Assembly: GCF_008704935.1 (NCBI RefSeq)
Contig: NZ_CP023692.1
Location: 4,989,001 to 5,053,000, forward strand
Source: Streptomyces vinaceus
GTDB lineage: Bacteria; Actinomycetota; Actinomycetes; Streptomycetales; Streptomycetaceae
Length of the DNA: 64,000 nt
Reading direction: 5' to 3'
The notes beneath the pieces were generated by a model. The model worked only from the letters and a program-made list of their open reading frames with translations. It was not told where the DNA came from and did no database searches. Shown piece by piece: positions 16,228 to 24,684 of this stretch (positions are counted from its first letter, which is position 1; each line of letters starts with the position of its first letter). The position numbers were made by a program, and so were the translations under genes.

Positions 16228-17018
16228 CAGCTCAGCAGTCCCGTCCGGAGCGGCTCGGCGTCGTGCGCCGCGTGGGGGTGTACGTGGTCGTGGCCGGGCA
16301 GGGCGTGCTGCCCCACGGCCTCGGGCGGCGGGCCGTCGTGGACGACGCAGCCGTCGCGCAGGACGACGGCGCGGTCGATCAGCGGCTCCAGCGGGCCCAG
16401 CTCGTGCAGGACGAGCAGGACGGTCGAGCCGGCGGCGACCTGCTCGCGCAGGGCGTTCGCGAGGACCTCCTGGTTGGCGAGGTCCACGCCGGCCATCGGC
16501 TCGTCCATGATCAGCAGTTCGGGCTCCACGGCGAGCGCCCGCGCGATGAGCACGCGCTGGTGCTGGCCGCCGGAGAGGGCGCCCACGGAGGCGTCCGCGT
16601 ACGGGCTCATGTCGACCAGGGCCAGGGCCCGCTCGACGGCCGCCTTGTCGGCCTTGCGCAGGATGCCGAAGCGGGAGCGGGCGAGCCGGCCGGAGGAGAC
16701 GACCTCGCGGACGGTGGCCGGGACCCCGCTGGCGGCGGTGGTGCGCTGCGGGACGTACCCGATGCGCGACCAGGCGCGGAAGCGCTTGAAGCCGGTGCCG
16801 AACAGCGCCAGCTCGCCGTCGGAGAGCGGGACCTGTCCCACGATCGCGCGCACGGCCGTGGACTTGCCGGAGCCGTTGGCGCCGAGCAGGGCGACGACCT
16901 CGCCGCGCCGGACGGTGAGGTCGACCCCGCGCAGCACGGGGCGCGAGCCGAGCGAGGCCGTGGCCCCGCGCAGGGATATGACGGGCTGGTCCGCCGCCTC
17001 CGAGGGCTGGGACTCCAT
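16227..17018 (-). CDS. znuC: Zinc ABC transporter ATP-binding protein ZnuC
   Basis: This is the ATPase of the zinc importer. Walker A is GANGSGKST, the ABC signature is LSGGQ, Walker B is LLIMDEP, and the switch His is in LVLHELG. The C-terminal tail is His-rich (HALPGHDHVHPHAAHD), typical of zinc or metal transport ATPases. I choose the ATG at 17018 because GGAGG lies eight bases before it; the ATG at 17042, which overlaps the znuA stop (TAATG), has no ribosome site. The choice adds or removes eight residues. Confidence 0.94.
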   Translation of the reverse strand: MESQPSEAADQPVISLRGATASLGSRPVLRGVDLTVRRGEVVALLGANGSGKSTAVRAIVGQVPLSDGELALFGTGFKRFRAWSRIGYVPQRTTAASGVPATVREVVSSGRLARSRFGILRKADKAAVERALALVDMSPYADASVGALSGGQHQRVLIARALAVEPELLIMDEPMAGVDLANQEVLANALREQVAAGSTVLLVLHELGPLEPLIDRAVVLRDGCVVHDGPPPEAVGQHALPGHDHVHPHAAHDAEPLRTGLLS

Positions 17019-17041
17019 GGCACGCGCCTCCGTTACTGCCA

Positions 17042-18025
17042 TTACTTGCTACCGAGCGCCTTCTGCAGGTTCTTCAGGTTGGACCGCATGACCTCGAAGT
17101 AGTCAGCGCCCTGGGACTTGTCGGTGATTCCCTCAAGCGGGTCGAGGACGTCGGTCTTCAGGCCCGTGTCGGTGGCGAGCGTCTTGGCGGTCTTGTCGCT
17201 GGCCAGCGTCTCGAAGAACACGGTCGAGACATTGTCCTTCTTCGCGACGGCCTGGAGTTCCTTCATCCGGGCCGGGCTGGGCTCGGACTCGGGGTCGACT
17301 CCGGAGATGCCCTCCTGGTCGAGGCCGTAGCGCTCGGCGAGGTAGCCGAAGGCGGAGTGGGTGGTGATGAAGGTCTTGGACGCGGTGTTCTTCAGCCCGT
17401 CCTTGAACTCCGTGTCGAGCGCGGTCAGCTTGCCGAGCAGCTCGTCGGTGTTCTTGCGGTAGTCCGCCGCGTGGTCCGGGTCGGCCTTCTCCAGGGCCGC
17501 GCCGACGCCCTTGGCGACCTCGGCGTACTTCACCGGGTCCAGCCAGACGTGCGGGTCCTCGCCGGCCTCGCCGTGGGCGTGGTCGTGGCCCGCTTCGCCC
17601 TCGGTGTGGCCCGCCTCGCCCTCGTGGGCGTGGTCGTGGCCCGAGGAGCCGTGGACCTCCAGCTCGGTCAGCTTCGCCGCGTCGACGACGTGCTTCACGC
17701 CGGACTGGGCGACGGCCTTGTCGACGGCGGGCTGCAGGCCCTTGAGGTAGAGGACGACGTCGGCTTCGCCCAGCTGCCCGGTCTGCTTCGGGGTGATCTC
17801 CAGGTCGTGCGGCTCGACGCCCGGCTTGGTCAGGGTGTCGACCTTCACGTGGTCCTTGCCGATCTGTTCGGCGAGGAACTGCATCGGGTAGAACGACGAC
17901 ATGACGTCGAGCTTGCCGTCCTTGCCGGCGCCCGCCCCGGCTCCGGAGCAGGCGGTGAGGGCCGTGGCGCCGAGGGCTACAGCTCCGGCGAGGGCGGCGG
18001 CGGGTATGAGGCGTCGTACGTTCAT
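17042..18025 (-). CDS. znuA: Zinc ABC transporter substrate-binding lipoprotein ZnuA
   Basis: The extracytoplasmic zinc receptor has a lipoprotein signal peptide ending LTAC, a cluster A-I fold (VDTLTKPGVEPHDLEITPKQ, PHVWLDPVKYAEVAKGV, THSAFGYLAERYGL), and a His/Glu-rich loop of about 30 residues (GHDHAHEGEAGHTEGEAGHD) that collects zinc. The ATG at 18025 fits the signal peptide (MNVRRLIPAAALAGAVALG). There is no ribosome site, and the likely -35/-10 elements place the transcript start within a few bases of this ATG, suggesting a leaderless mRNA. It is the first gene of the znuA-znuC-znuB-zur unit. Confidence 0.95.
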   Translation of the reverse strand: MNVRRLIPAAALAGAVALGATALTACSGAGAGAGKDGKLDVMSSFYPMQFLAEQIGKDHVKVDTLTKPGVEPHDLEITPKQTGQLGEADVVLYLKGLQPAVDKAVAQSGVKHVVDAAKLTELEVHGSSGHDHAHEGEAGHTEGEAGHDHAHGEAGEDPHVWLDPVKYAEVAKGVGAALEKADPDHAADYRKNTDELLGKLTALDTEFKDGLKNTASKTFITTHSAFGYLAERYGLDQEGISGVDPESEPSPARMKELQAVAKKDNVSTVFFETLASDKTAKTLATDTGLKTDVLDPLEGITDKSQGADYFEVMRSNLKNLQKALGSK

Positions 18026-18062
18026 GACATCCATTTTCATCAAAGATGGAAACGATTGTCAA
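18025..18062 (-). promoter_or_regulatory. znuA: znuA promoter with two Zur-box-like sites
   Basis: A 15-bp site, TGGAAACGATTGTCA (18047-18061), is an imperfect 7-1-7 inverted repeat close to the actinobacterial Zur consensus TGaAAatgATTttCA. On the minus strand it overlaps a perfect -35 hexamer TTGACA (18057-18062). After a 17-bp spacer comes TGAAAA as a weak -10. A second match, TGACATCCATTTTCA (18025-18039), covers that -10 and the start codon. Zinc-loaded Zur bound at either site would block RNA polymerase. Confidence 0.8.
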
Positions 18063-18180
18063 AAACCCAGGTGAGGAGCCCGGGGACCGCACCGTGAACG
18101 GGGAACCGATTTGAAAGGGGGGGTGCGGGCGCCGGTAACCTGGAGCCTTCGCCGTTCGTCCTCGTAATGAAGAGAGCACC

Positions 18181-19563
18181 GTGGCCGCCGACAAGATCGA
18201 AACCATCGTCAGCCTGAGCAAGCGCCGTGGCTTCGTTTTCCCGTGCAGTGACATCTACGGCGGCTCCAGGGCTGCCTGGGACTACGGTCCGCTGGGTGTC
18301 GAACTCAAGGAGAACATCAAGCGCCAGTGGTGGAAGGCCATGGTCACCGGGCGCGAGGACGTCGTCGGCCTCGACTCTTCCGTGATCCTGGCCCCCGAGG
18401 TCTGGGTGGCCTCCGGCCACGTCGCGACCTTCTCGGACCCGCTGACCGAGTGCACCTCCTGTCACAAGCGCCACCGCGCCGACCACCTGGAGGAGGCCTA
18501 CGAGGCCAAGCACGGCCGCCTCCCCGCCAACGGCCTCGCCGACATCAACTGCCCCAACTGCGGTGTGAAGGGCCAGTTCACCGAGCCGAAGCAGTTCTCC
18601 GGCATGCTGGAGACCCACCTCGGCCCGACCCAGGACACCGGCTCCAAGGCGTACCTGCGCCCCGAGACCGCTCAGGGCATCTTCACCAACTTCGCCCACG
18701 TGCAGACCACCGCGCGCAAGAAGCCCCCGTTCGGCATCGCGCAGATGGGCAAGTCGTTCCGCAACGAGATCACGCCGGGCAACTTCATCTTCCGCACGCG
18801 CGAGTTCGAGCAGATGGAGATGGAGTTCTTCGTCAAGCCGGGCGAGGACGAGCAGTGGCAGGAGTACTGGATGCAGGAGCGGTGGAACTGGTACCGCGAC
18901 CTCGGCATCCGCGAGGAGAACATCCGCTGGTACGAGCACCCGAAGGAGAAGCTGTCCCACTACTCGAAGCGCACCGCCGACATCGAGTACCGCTTCAACT
19001 TCGGTGGCAGTGAGTTCTCCGAGCTCGAAGGCGTCGCCAACCGCACGGACTTCGACCTCAAGGCCCACTCCGCCGCCTCCGGCCAGGACCTCGTGTACTT
19101 CGACCAGGAGACCAAGGAGAAGTACACCCCGTACGTCATCGAGCCGGCGGCCGGTGTGAACCGCGCGATGCTCGCCTTCATGCTCGACGCGTACGTCGAG
19201 GACGAGGCCCCGAACGCCAAGGGCGTCATGGAGAAGCGCACCGTGATGCGCTTCGACCCGCGCCTGGCCCCGATCAAGGTCGCCGTCCTGCCGCTGTCCC
19301 GCAACGCGCAGCTGTCGCCGAAGGCCAAGGGCCTCGCCGCCGACCTGCGCAAGTTCTGGAACATCGAGTTCGACGACGCGGGCGCCATCGGCCGCCGCTA
19401 CCGCCGCCAGGACGAGATCGGTACGCCGTTCTGCGTCACCGTCGACTTCGACACCCTGGACGACAACGCGGTGACCGTGCGCGAGCGCGACACCATGAAG
19501 CAGGAGCGCGTCTCCCTGGACCAGATCCAGAGCTACCTCGGCAGCCGCCTGCTCGGCTGCTAG
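18181..19563 (+). CDS. glyS: Glycyl-tRNA synthetase, single-chain dimeric type
   Basis: The enzyme charges tRNA-Gly. The 460-residue class II synthetase has the N-terminal FVFPCSDIYGGSRAAWDYGP segment, two Cys pairs (CTSCHKRH and CPNCG) forming a zinc insert, motif 2 around GKSFRNEITPGNFIFRTRE, motif 3 VNRAMLAFMLDAY, and an anticodon-binding domain ending QIQSYLGSRL. The start is GTG, with GAAGAGAG upstream. It is divergent from znuA, 155 bp apart, a familiar neighbourhood in Streptomyces. Confidence 0.96.
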   Translation: MAADKIETIVSLSKRRGFVFPCSDIYGGSRAAWDYGPLGVELKENIKRQWWKAMVTGREDVVGLDSSVILAPEVWVASGHVATFSDPLTECTSCHKRHRADHLEEAYEAKHGRLPANGLADINCPNCGVKGQFTEPKQFSGMLETHLGPTQDTGSKAYLRPETAQGIFTNFAHVQTTARKKPPFGIAQMGKSFRNEITPGNFIFRTREFEQMEMEFFVKPGEDEQWQEYWMQERWNWYRDLGIREENIRWYEHPKEKLSHYSKRTADIEYRFNFGGSEFSELEGVANRTDFDLKAHSAASGQDLVYFDQETKEKYTPYVIEPAAGVNRAMLAFMLDAYVEDEAPNAKGVMEKRTVMRFDPRLAPIKVAVLPLSRNAQLSPKAKGLAADLRKFWNIEFDDAGAIGRRYRRQDEIGTPFCVTVDFDTLDDNAVTVRERDTMKQERVSLDQIQSYLGSRLLGC

Positions 19564-19592
19564 CTCCCTGCCCCGCAGCGGGGTGAAACGGC

Positions 19593-19629
19593 CGGTGGCC
19601 CGGTGCGCGTCACGCGCACCGGGCCACCG
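19593..19629. terminator. Bidirectional terminator between glyS and the VC0807-like gene
   Basis: A perfect 17-bp stem (19593-19609 with 19613-19629) closes on a 3-nt loop, TCA. It lies between convergent genes and can act in both directions. Confidence 0.88.
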
Positions 19630-19644
19630 TCGTTTCCGCCTCGC

Positions 19645-20394
19645 TCAGGCCTGCGCCTGCGCCTCGGCCCGGGCGCGGGCCTCGGCTTGGGCGCGGGCCT
19701 CGGCCTCGGCCGCCTCGGCGGCGCGCCGCTCGCCGGCCGCCTGCGAGCGCTTCGCATAGCGCGCGGTCCACAGGGCCAGCAGGCCCAGCGTCCCGTAGAT
19801 CAGGACCGGGCTGACGACCACCATGGTGTCGGTGGGCAGCAGGTACGCCAGGACGACCCGTACCGCGGCCTCCGCGAGGTAGGCCACGCCCCACACCGTG
19901 GTCATGACGGTCATCGTGCGGCGGAAGCCGTCGAACTGCCACAGGCCGTTCCACCAGGCGGTGCTCTCGGGAGTGCCGTCGGTGGCGAACTTGCGGCCGA
20001 AGTAGAACATCAGCGGCCGCGGCGCGAGCAGGGTGGCGAGGCAGAGCGCCCCGAACAGCCCGGTCACCCCGGAGTCCTTGATCAGCAGCGCGCGCGCCGA
20101 GTGCGCGCCGACGAGCGAGACGACCGCCGTGATCACCAGGAACACCAGGGTGACGATGGCGAATTCGTCCAGCTTGCGGCGCCAGGCCAGGCTGATCGCA
20201 CTGTCGAGCACCGGCCATGCGCCGCTGACCAGCAGGGCGCCGAACTCACTCCAGCCGTGGTCGTGCAGCTGGTTGTACGTGATGATCGGCGCGACCACGT
20301 TGAGGCCGATGGTCAGAATCCAGCCGAGAGCGGCGGCGCCGCCCGAACGGGCCGGAGGCTTGGGCTGCGTCGCCTGCGTTGGTTGAGCGGACAA
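19645..20394 (-). CDS. VC0807-like integral membrane protein
   Basis: The TTG at 20394 follows an AGGGGGAA ribosome site and gives 249 residues. About six hydrophobic segments run between residues 20 and 215 (ALGWILTIGLNVVAPIITYN, FAIVTLVFLVITAVVSLVG, VSPVLIYGTLGLLALW). PRPLMFYFGRKFATDGTP lies in the middle. The C-terminal 35 residues are an Ala/Glu/Arg repeat (EARAQAEARARAEAQAQA) that likely forms a helix or coiled coil in the cytoplasm. The family name rests on overall resemblance, and its function is unknown. Confidence 0.7.
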   Translation of the reverse strand: MSAQPTQATQPKPPARSGGAAALGWILTIGLNVVAPIITYNQLHDHGWSEFGALLVSGAWPVLDSAISLAWRRKLDEFAIVTLVFLVITAVVSLVGAHSARALLIKDSGVTGLFGALCLATLLAPRPLMFYFGRKFATDGTPESTAWWNGLWQFDGFRRTMTVMTTVWGVAYLAEAAVRVVLAYLLPTDTMVVVSPVLIYGTLGLLALWTARYAKRSQAAGERRAAEAAEAEARAQAEARARAEAQAQA

Positions 20395-20529
20395 GGTTCC
20401 CCCTGGAACGTGCCTGATGAAGCCTGGTACGGGGAACCTATGGAGTGTGACGGGGCACGGACAAGGCTGGCCGGTTCCAAATGATCATCAAGTCGTCCGG
20501 AGTGGCTCGTTCCGGACGTTCTTTGCCCG

Positions 20530-21123
20530 TCAGGCGCGCAGGCCCCTGATCACCAGCGCGGTGACCGCCTCGAACTCCGTGACGATCGTGGGCTTGAGCC
20601 ACTCCGCCGCGTACTGCGGATCATGGAAACGGCCGGTGGCGTCGAACACCGCCCGGGCGGCGGCCGGTACGTCGGACGCACTGAGCGAACCCTCCTCGAC
20701 CCCCTCGGCGATGATCCGGCCCAGCTGCTCGATCAGCTGGTTCAGATGCTGGTCCACCACGTCGCTGTTCTCGGCGAGCAGCACCGTGTACGTCGCGAAC
20801 AGCTCCGGGTCGTCGCCCGCCTTGTGCCGCTTGGCCTCGAACAGCGCCTCCAGCCAGGCCTCCAGCTTCGAGGGAGCGGTGCCCTCGGGGGCCGAGGCGA
20901 TCTTGTCCAGGCGGACGACGCTCTTGGCGAGCCAGCGGTCCGTGACGGCCTCGCGCAGCGCCGCCTTCGACGGGAAGTGCCGGTACACGCTGCCGTGGCT
21001 GACGCCCAGGGCTCGGGCCACGTCCACCACGGTGGCCTTGGTGGGGCCGAAGCGGCGCAGTACCTCCTCGGTGGTTTCGAGGATGCGCTCGGGTGTCAGG
21101 GGCTCGGCAGCGGCGGGGGACAT
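20530..21123 (-). CDS. TetR-family transcriptional regulator
   Basis: The 197-residue protein has the TetR N-terminal helix-turn-helix (ATVVDVARALGVSHGSVYRH, then FPSKAALREAV) and an all-helical ligand domain with a DATGRFHDPQYAAEW segment. It follows the aldo/keto reductase gene on the same strand after 21 bp, so it may regulate that gene and itself. An inverted repeat upstream of the reductase gene is a candidate operator. Confidence 0.93.
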   Translation of the reverse strand: MSPAAAEPLTPERILETTEEVLRRFGPTKATVVDVARALGVSHGSVYRHFPSKAALREAVTDRWLAKSVVRLDKIASAPEGTAPSKLEAWLEALFEAKRHKAGDDPELFATYTVLLAENSDVVDQHLNQLIEQLGRIIAEGVEEGSLSASDVPAAARAVFDATGRFHDPQYAAEWLKPTIVTEFEAVTALVIRGLRA

Positions 21124-21144
21124 GGGTACGACCGTACCGCCCGC

Positions 21145-22173
21145 TCAGTGCTCACTGTCGAGGTGGGCCATCTGCGCTTCCGGATACCGCTCGCCGGCCG
21201 CGGCTCCCGCCGGAACGGCCTCCTCGACGGCCGCCAGGTCCGCGGCCGTCAGCTCCACGGTCATGGCACCCAGTGCCTCGGCCAGTCTGTCCCGCCGGCG
21301 GGCGCCCACCAGCGGCACGATGTCCTCCCCGCGCGAGAGCACCCAGGCGATGGCGGTCTGGGCGACGCTGACGCCCTTGTCCTCCGCGACCTTGCGCAGG
21401 GCGTCGACCAAGTCGAGATTGCGCTGGAGGTTCTCCCCCTGGAAGCGCGGGCTCATCCCGCGGAAGTCGCCCGGCGCCAGCTTCCGGTCACGGCTGAAGT
21501 GCCCGCTGATCAGGCCGCGGCTCAGCACCCCGTACGCCGTGACCCCGATGCCCAGCTCGCGGGCGGTCGGCAGGATCTCCGCCTCGATGCCGCGGGAGAT
21601 GAGCGAGTACTCGATCTGGAGGTCCGAGATCGGTGCCACCGCGGCGGCCCGGCGCAGGGTGTCCGCGCCGACCTCGGAGAGGCCGATGTGCCGGACGTGC
21701 CCGGCCTGGACGGCCTCGGCGATGGCCCCGACGGTCTCCTCGATCGGGACGTCCGGATCGACCCGGGCGATCCGGTAGACGTCGATGTGGTCCCGGCCCA
21801 GGCGCTGGAGCGAATAGGCCAGGAAATTCCTGACGGCCTCGGGGCGGCCGTCATAGCCGGTGAACCCGCCCTCGACGGTGCGCAGCGCGCCGAACTTCAC
21901 GCTGATCAGCGCCCGCTCCGCAGCCGCGGCCGGCGCGGAGCGCAGCGCTTCGCCGATCAGCATCTCGTTGTGCCCCATGCCGTAGAAGTCGCCGGTGTCG
22001 AGCAGCGCGCTCGCGCCCTCGGGGACGGCGTCCAGATAGGCGTGGATGGTCGCGACGGACTCGGTGCGGTCGGCCTCTCCGTACAGCGCGGACATGCCCA
22101 TGCAGCCCAGCCCCAGTGGGAAGACGGAAGGGCCGGTCGAGCCGAGGGCGCGGGTGTTCTGGTTCGTGGTCAT
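21145..22173 (-). CDS. Aldo/keto reductase
   Basis: This is an NADPH-dependent (beta/alpha)8-barrel oxidoreductase of 342 residues. It shows FPLGLGCMGMSALYG near the start, the catalytic Asp/Tyr region DTGDFYGMGHNE, the catalytic Lys in ISVKFGAL, the substrate-side HIGLSEVGADTLRRA, and the cofactor segment IVPLVGARRRDRLAEALGAM. The ATG at 22173 begins MTTNQNTRALGSTG, typical of the family; an in-frame ATG at 22218 would start inside the inverted repeat. The substrate is unknown. It probably forms an operon with the TetR gene. Confidence 0.92.
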   Translation of the reverse strand: MTTNQNTRALGSTGPSVFPLGLGCMGMSALYGEADRTESVATIHAYLDAVPEGASALLDTGDFYGMGHNEMLIGEALRSAPAAAAERALISVKFGALRTVEGGFTGYDGRPEAVRNFLAYSLQRLGRDHIDVYRIARVDPDVPIEETVGAIAEAVQAGHVRHIGLSEVGADTLRRAAAVAPISDLQIEYSLISRGIEAEILPTARELGIGVTAYGVLSRGLISGHFSRDRKLAPGDFRGMSPRFQGENLQRNLDLVDALRKVAEDKGVSVAQTAIAWVLSRGEDIVPLVGARRRDRLAEALGAMTVELTAADLAAVEEAVPAGAAAGERYPEAQMAHLDSEH

Positions 22174-22189
22174 GGAACAACCATGGCAT

Positions 22190-22223
22190 GACGGGTGACA
22201 GATTTCAATATCTGTCACCCGTC
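22190..22223. promoter_or_regulatory. 34-bp perfect inverted repeat upstream of the aldo/keto reductase gene
   Basis: Two perfect 14-bp arms (22190-22203 and 22210-22223, reading GACGGGTGACAGAT) flank a 6-nt AT-rich centre, TTCAAT. It begins 17 bp before the reductase ATG, where an operator for the cotranscribed TetR protein would be expected. It also lies 8 bp after the DoxX gene stop, so it could be a terminator for that gene. The AT-rich core and the lack of a U-tract make me favour an operator. Confidence 0.65.
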
Positions 22224-22230
22224 AGGACGG

Positions 22231-22575
22231 CTACGCCGCCACACGGAGGACCAGTGCCGCCGCCGCGACCAGGGCGAGGACGGCCGCCGGGGCCAGTTCG
22301 AAGTCCTTGACGCGCAGGTGGCTGATGACCGCGCCGACGAAGTAGAGCGTCACGCCGATCGCGGCGGCCACGCCCAGCGGAGTCACCCACAGGCCTGCGA
22401 CCAGGCCTGTCGCGCCCGCCGCCTTCAGGGCGGCCAGCCCCGGCAGCCAGGAGTCCGGGACCTGGACCTTCCGCATGTTCGTCACGATCGCCTCGTTCCG
22501 CCGGAGCGTGAAGGTGGCCGATGCGGCCAGGACGAGGGCGAGCAGGCCGGCGACGACGGCGTAGGCAATGAACAT
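22231..22575 (-). CDS. DoxX-family membrane protein
   Basis: The 114-residue protein has four hydrophobic segments (FIAYAVVAGLLALVLAAS, GLAALKAAGATGLVAGLW, LGVAAAIGVTLYFVGAVISH, APAAVLALVAAAALVL) and a KVQVPDSWLPGLA loop, the pattern of small DoxX/DoxD-like proteins. The ATG at 22575 has GGAG at suitable spacing. It is divergent from the MarR-type gene, the usual setting for a regulator and its target. Confidence 0.85.
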   Translation of the reverse strand: MFIAYAVVAGLLALVLAASATFTLRRNEAIVTNMRKVQVPDSWLPGLAALKAAGATGLVAGLWVTPLGVAAAIGVTLYFVGAVISHLRVKDFELAPAAVLALVAAAALVLRVAA

Positions 22576-22657
22576 GAAGAGCTCCAATGATCGGTGGTGT
22601 CGAATCATTGAACAGCATCAACGATCGAAAGCCTGCAACCATTCCTCGATTGTTACG
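22576..22657. promoter_or_regulatory. Divergent promoter region between the doxX-like and marR-type genes
   Basis: Inverted repeat CAATGAT (22585-22591) and ATCATTG (22604-22610), and an AT-richer stretch with paired AACGATCG and CGATTGTT motifs, lie between the two divergent starts. MarR proteins bind such palindromes in their own promoters. Exact promoters were not resolved. Confidence 0.5.
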
Positions 22658-23122
22658 ATGTCCGATATGACGGCAGCTCAGGAATCCCCGCACCCCCCGC
22701 AGCGCCTGGGCCTGCTCCTGGCCTGGCACGGCTCGATCACCGAGACGCTCATGAAGAAGGCGCTCAGCACGGCCGGACTCAGCCCGCGGCACGCGATGAC
22801 GCTGATGCACCTGGAGGAAGGCCCCCTCGGCCAGCGGGCGCTCGCCGAGCGGCTGGAGGTGGATCCGAGCGTGCTGGTCGGCATCCTCAACGACCTGGAG
22901 GGCGAGGGCCTGGCCGTCCGCCGACGGGACCCGGCCGACCGCCGCCGCCACAACGTGGCCATCACCGACGCCGGATCGACCGCCCTCGCCAAGACCAACG
23001 CGGCCCTCGACGAGGTCGAACTCTCGCTCTTCTCGGCGTTCTCGCGAGCCGACCAGGAGGCGCTGCGCGCCCTGCTGGGCCGGATCGACTCGAACCCCGA
23101 CCACTTCACCTGCGGGGAGTAG
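22658..23122 (+). CDS. MarR-family transcriptional regulator
   Basis: From the ATG at 22658 the protein has 154 residues. Its winged helix reads GPLGQRALAERLEVDPSVLV, then ILNDLEGEGLAVRRRDPADR, where the wing carries the conserved D-x-R-R-R. Dimerisation helices sit at both ends. An ATG three codons later is equally possible. It likely represses the divergent DoxX-like gene in a ligand-sensitive way; that link is inferred from layout. Confidence 0.9.
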   Translation: MSDMTAAQESPHPPQRLGLLLAWHGSITETLMKKALSTAGLSPRHAMTLMHLEEGPLGQRALAERLEVDPSVLVGILNDLEGEGLAVRRRDPADRRRHNVAITDAGSTALAKTNAALDEVELSLFSAFSRADQEALRALLGRIDSNPDHFTCGE

Positions 23123-23168
23123 GGGCCCCCGGCCGCCCGCCAGCACCGCGAACCCGCCCGCCCGGGCC

Positions 23169-24620
23169 TCAGCCCCGCGGCGGAGCCGCCGTTCGCGAGG
23201 GCGCCGCCGCCGTGCGCTCCAGGGCGCGCGCCGTCCGCTCCGCCGTCCCCATGGCCCATCGGCCGCTGGTCGCGGCGCCCACCACGAGCGCGAGCAGTCC
23301 GCAGCCCGTGATGATCCACCAGGCCGGCCGCGTCGCCTCGATGAAACCGGCCCCGCCCGCCGTCCCCGCCGCCAGCACCGCGCCGATCACGGCCACGCCC
23401 AGCGTGCCGCCGGTCTGCCTGCTGGTCGAGGCGACCGCGGCCGCCACCCCCGCCTGGGCCCGGGGCATCCCGGAGACCGCCGTGTTGGTGATGGGCGCGT
23501 TCACCATGCCGAACCCGAGCCCGAACAGCACGTACGCGGTGAACAGCAGCGGCGTCGAGGTCTCCGCCGAGAACGCGGCGAACAGCACCCCGCTCGCCGC
23601 CATCGCCGTCCCCGCGATCAGCAGCGACGGCCGCGGCCCCCGGTTGCCGACCAGCCGGCCCGACAGCGGCGCGCACAGGAAGGTCATCAAGGCCATCGGC
23701 AGCATGTAGAGCCCGGCGTCGAGTGCGCTGAGCCCCCGTACGTCCTGCAGGTACAGGGTGTTCAGGAAGAGGAACCCGGACAGCGCGGCGAAGGCGCCGA
23801 TCGCGATCACCGTCGCGCCGCTGAGGGGGGCGCTCCGGAAGAACCGCGGGTCGATCAAAGGCTCCGCCCGCCGCGGCTCGTAGACCAGCAGGCCCGTGAG
23901 CGAGGCCACGGCGAGGGCCGCGCAGCCGAAGATGACCGGGGAGTCCCAGCCCGCGCTCGGCGCCTCGATGATCCCGTACGTCACGGAGCCGAGCAGGGCC
24001 ATGACCAGGAGCTGGCCCACCGGGTCCGGGCGGCGCGGGTGCGCGGCCCGCGACTCGGGGACGAACCGCAGGGTCAGCGCCAGCGCAAGCAGCCCGACCG
24101 GGAGGTTGATCCAGAAGATGGAGCGCCAGCCGACGGATTCCACCAGCAGCCCGCCGATCAGCGGGCCCACGGCCATGGATATGCCCACCACCGCGCCCCA
24201 GGCGCCGATGGCGCGGGCCCGCTCGCGCGGATCGGTGAAGGTGTTGGTGATGATCGACATGGCGACCGGGTTGAGCATCGAGCCGCCCACGGCCTGGACC
24301 ATCCGGAAGGCGATCAGCCATTCCAGGGTCGGCGCCAGCGAGCAGAGCAGTGAGCCCGCCGTGAAGAGCACCAGGCCGGCGGTGAAGACCCTGCGGCGCC
24401 CGATCCGGTCCGCGGTGGACCCCGCCAGCATCAGCAGCGAGGCCAGGACCAGCGTGTACGCGTCGATCGTCCACTGCATGCCGGAGACGGAGGCGTGCAG
24501 CTCGCGGCGCATCGAGGGCAGGGCGACGTTCAGGACGGTCACGTCGAGGCTGACGATGAGCAGGCTCATGCAGCAGATCGCCAGCACCAGCATCCGCCGT
24601 CGGCGGCTCAACTCCGGCAT
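23169..24620 (-). CDS. MFS drug/H+ exporter, DHA2 (14-helix) family
   Basis: The 483-residue carrier has the N-terminal LDVTVLNVALPSMRREL motif of DHA2 exporters, motif A ADRIGRRRVF, and motif C-like GAVVGISMAVGPLIGGLL. About 14 hydrophobic helices run to residue 450, followed by an Arg/Ala/Thr-rich cytoplasmic tail. The ATG at 24620 is the natural start before the first helix. It is divergent from dusB, 64 bp apart. Substrates of such proteins are usually antibiotics or dyes but cannot be deduced here. Confidence 0.93.
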   Translation of the reverse strand: MPELSRRRRMLVLAICCMSLLIVSLDVTVLNVALPSMRRELHASVSGMQWTIDAYTLVLASLLMLAGSTADRIGRRRVFTAGLVLFTAGSLLCSLAPTLEWLIAFRMVQAVGGSMLNPVAMSIITNTFTDPRERARAIGAWGAVVGISMAVGPLIGGLLVESVGWRSIFWINLPVGLLALALTLRFVPESRAAHPRRPDPVGQLLVMALLGSVTYGIIEAPSAGWDSPVIFGCAALAVASLTGLLVYEPRRAEPLIDPRFFRSAPLSGATVIAIGAFAALSGFLFLNTLYLQDVRGLSALDAGLYMLPMALMTFLCAPLSGRLVGNRGPRPSLLIAGTAMAASGVLFAAFSAETSTPLLFTAYVLFGLGFGMVNAPITNTAVSGMPRAQAGVAAAVASTSRQTGGTLGVAVIGAVLAAGTAGGAGFIEATRPAWWIITGCGLLALVVGAATSGRWAMGTAERTARALERTAAAPSRTAAPPRG

Positions 24621-24684
24621 GGTTCCGATAGTACGCCTAACTAAAGAGATGCGTGCTCCGGTCCGGCTGGGCGACAATGGGGGG

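Noticed and set aside
15079..17091. 670-codon plus-strand frame opposite zur/znuBC
   Set aside because: Antisense shadow of clear znu genes.
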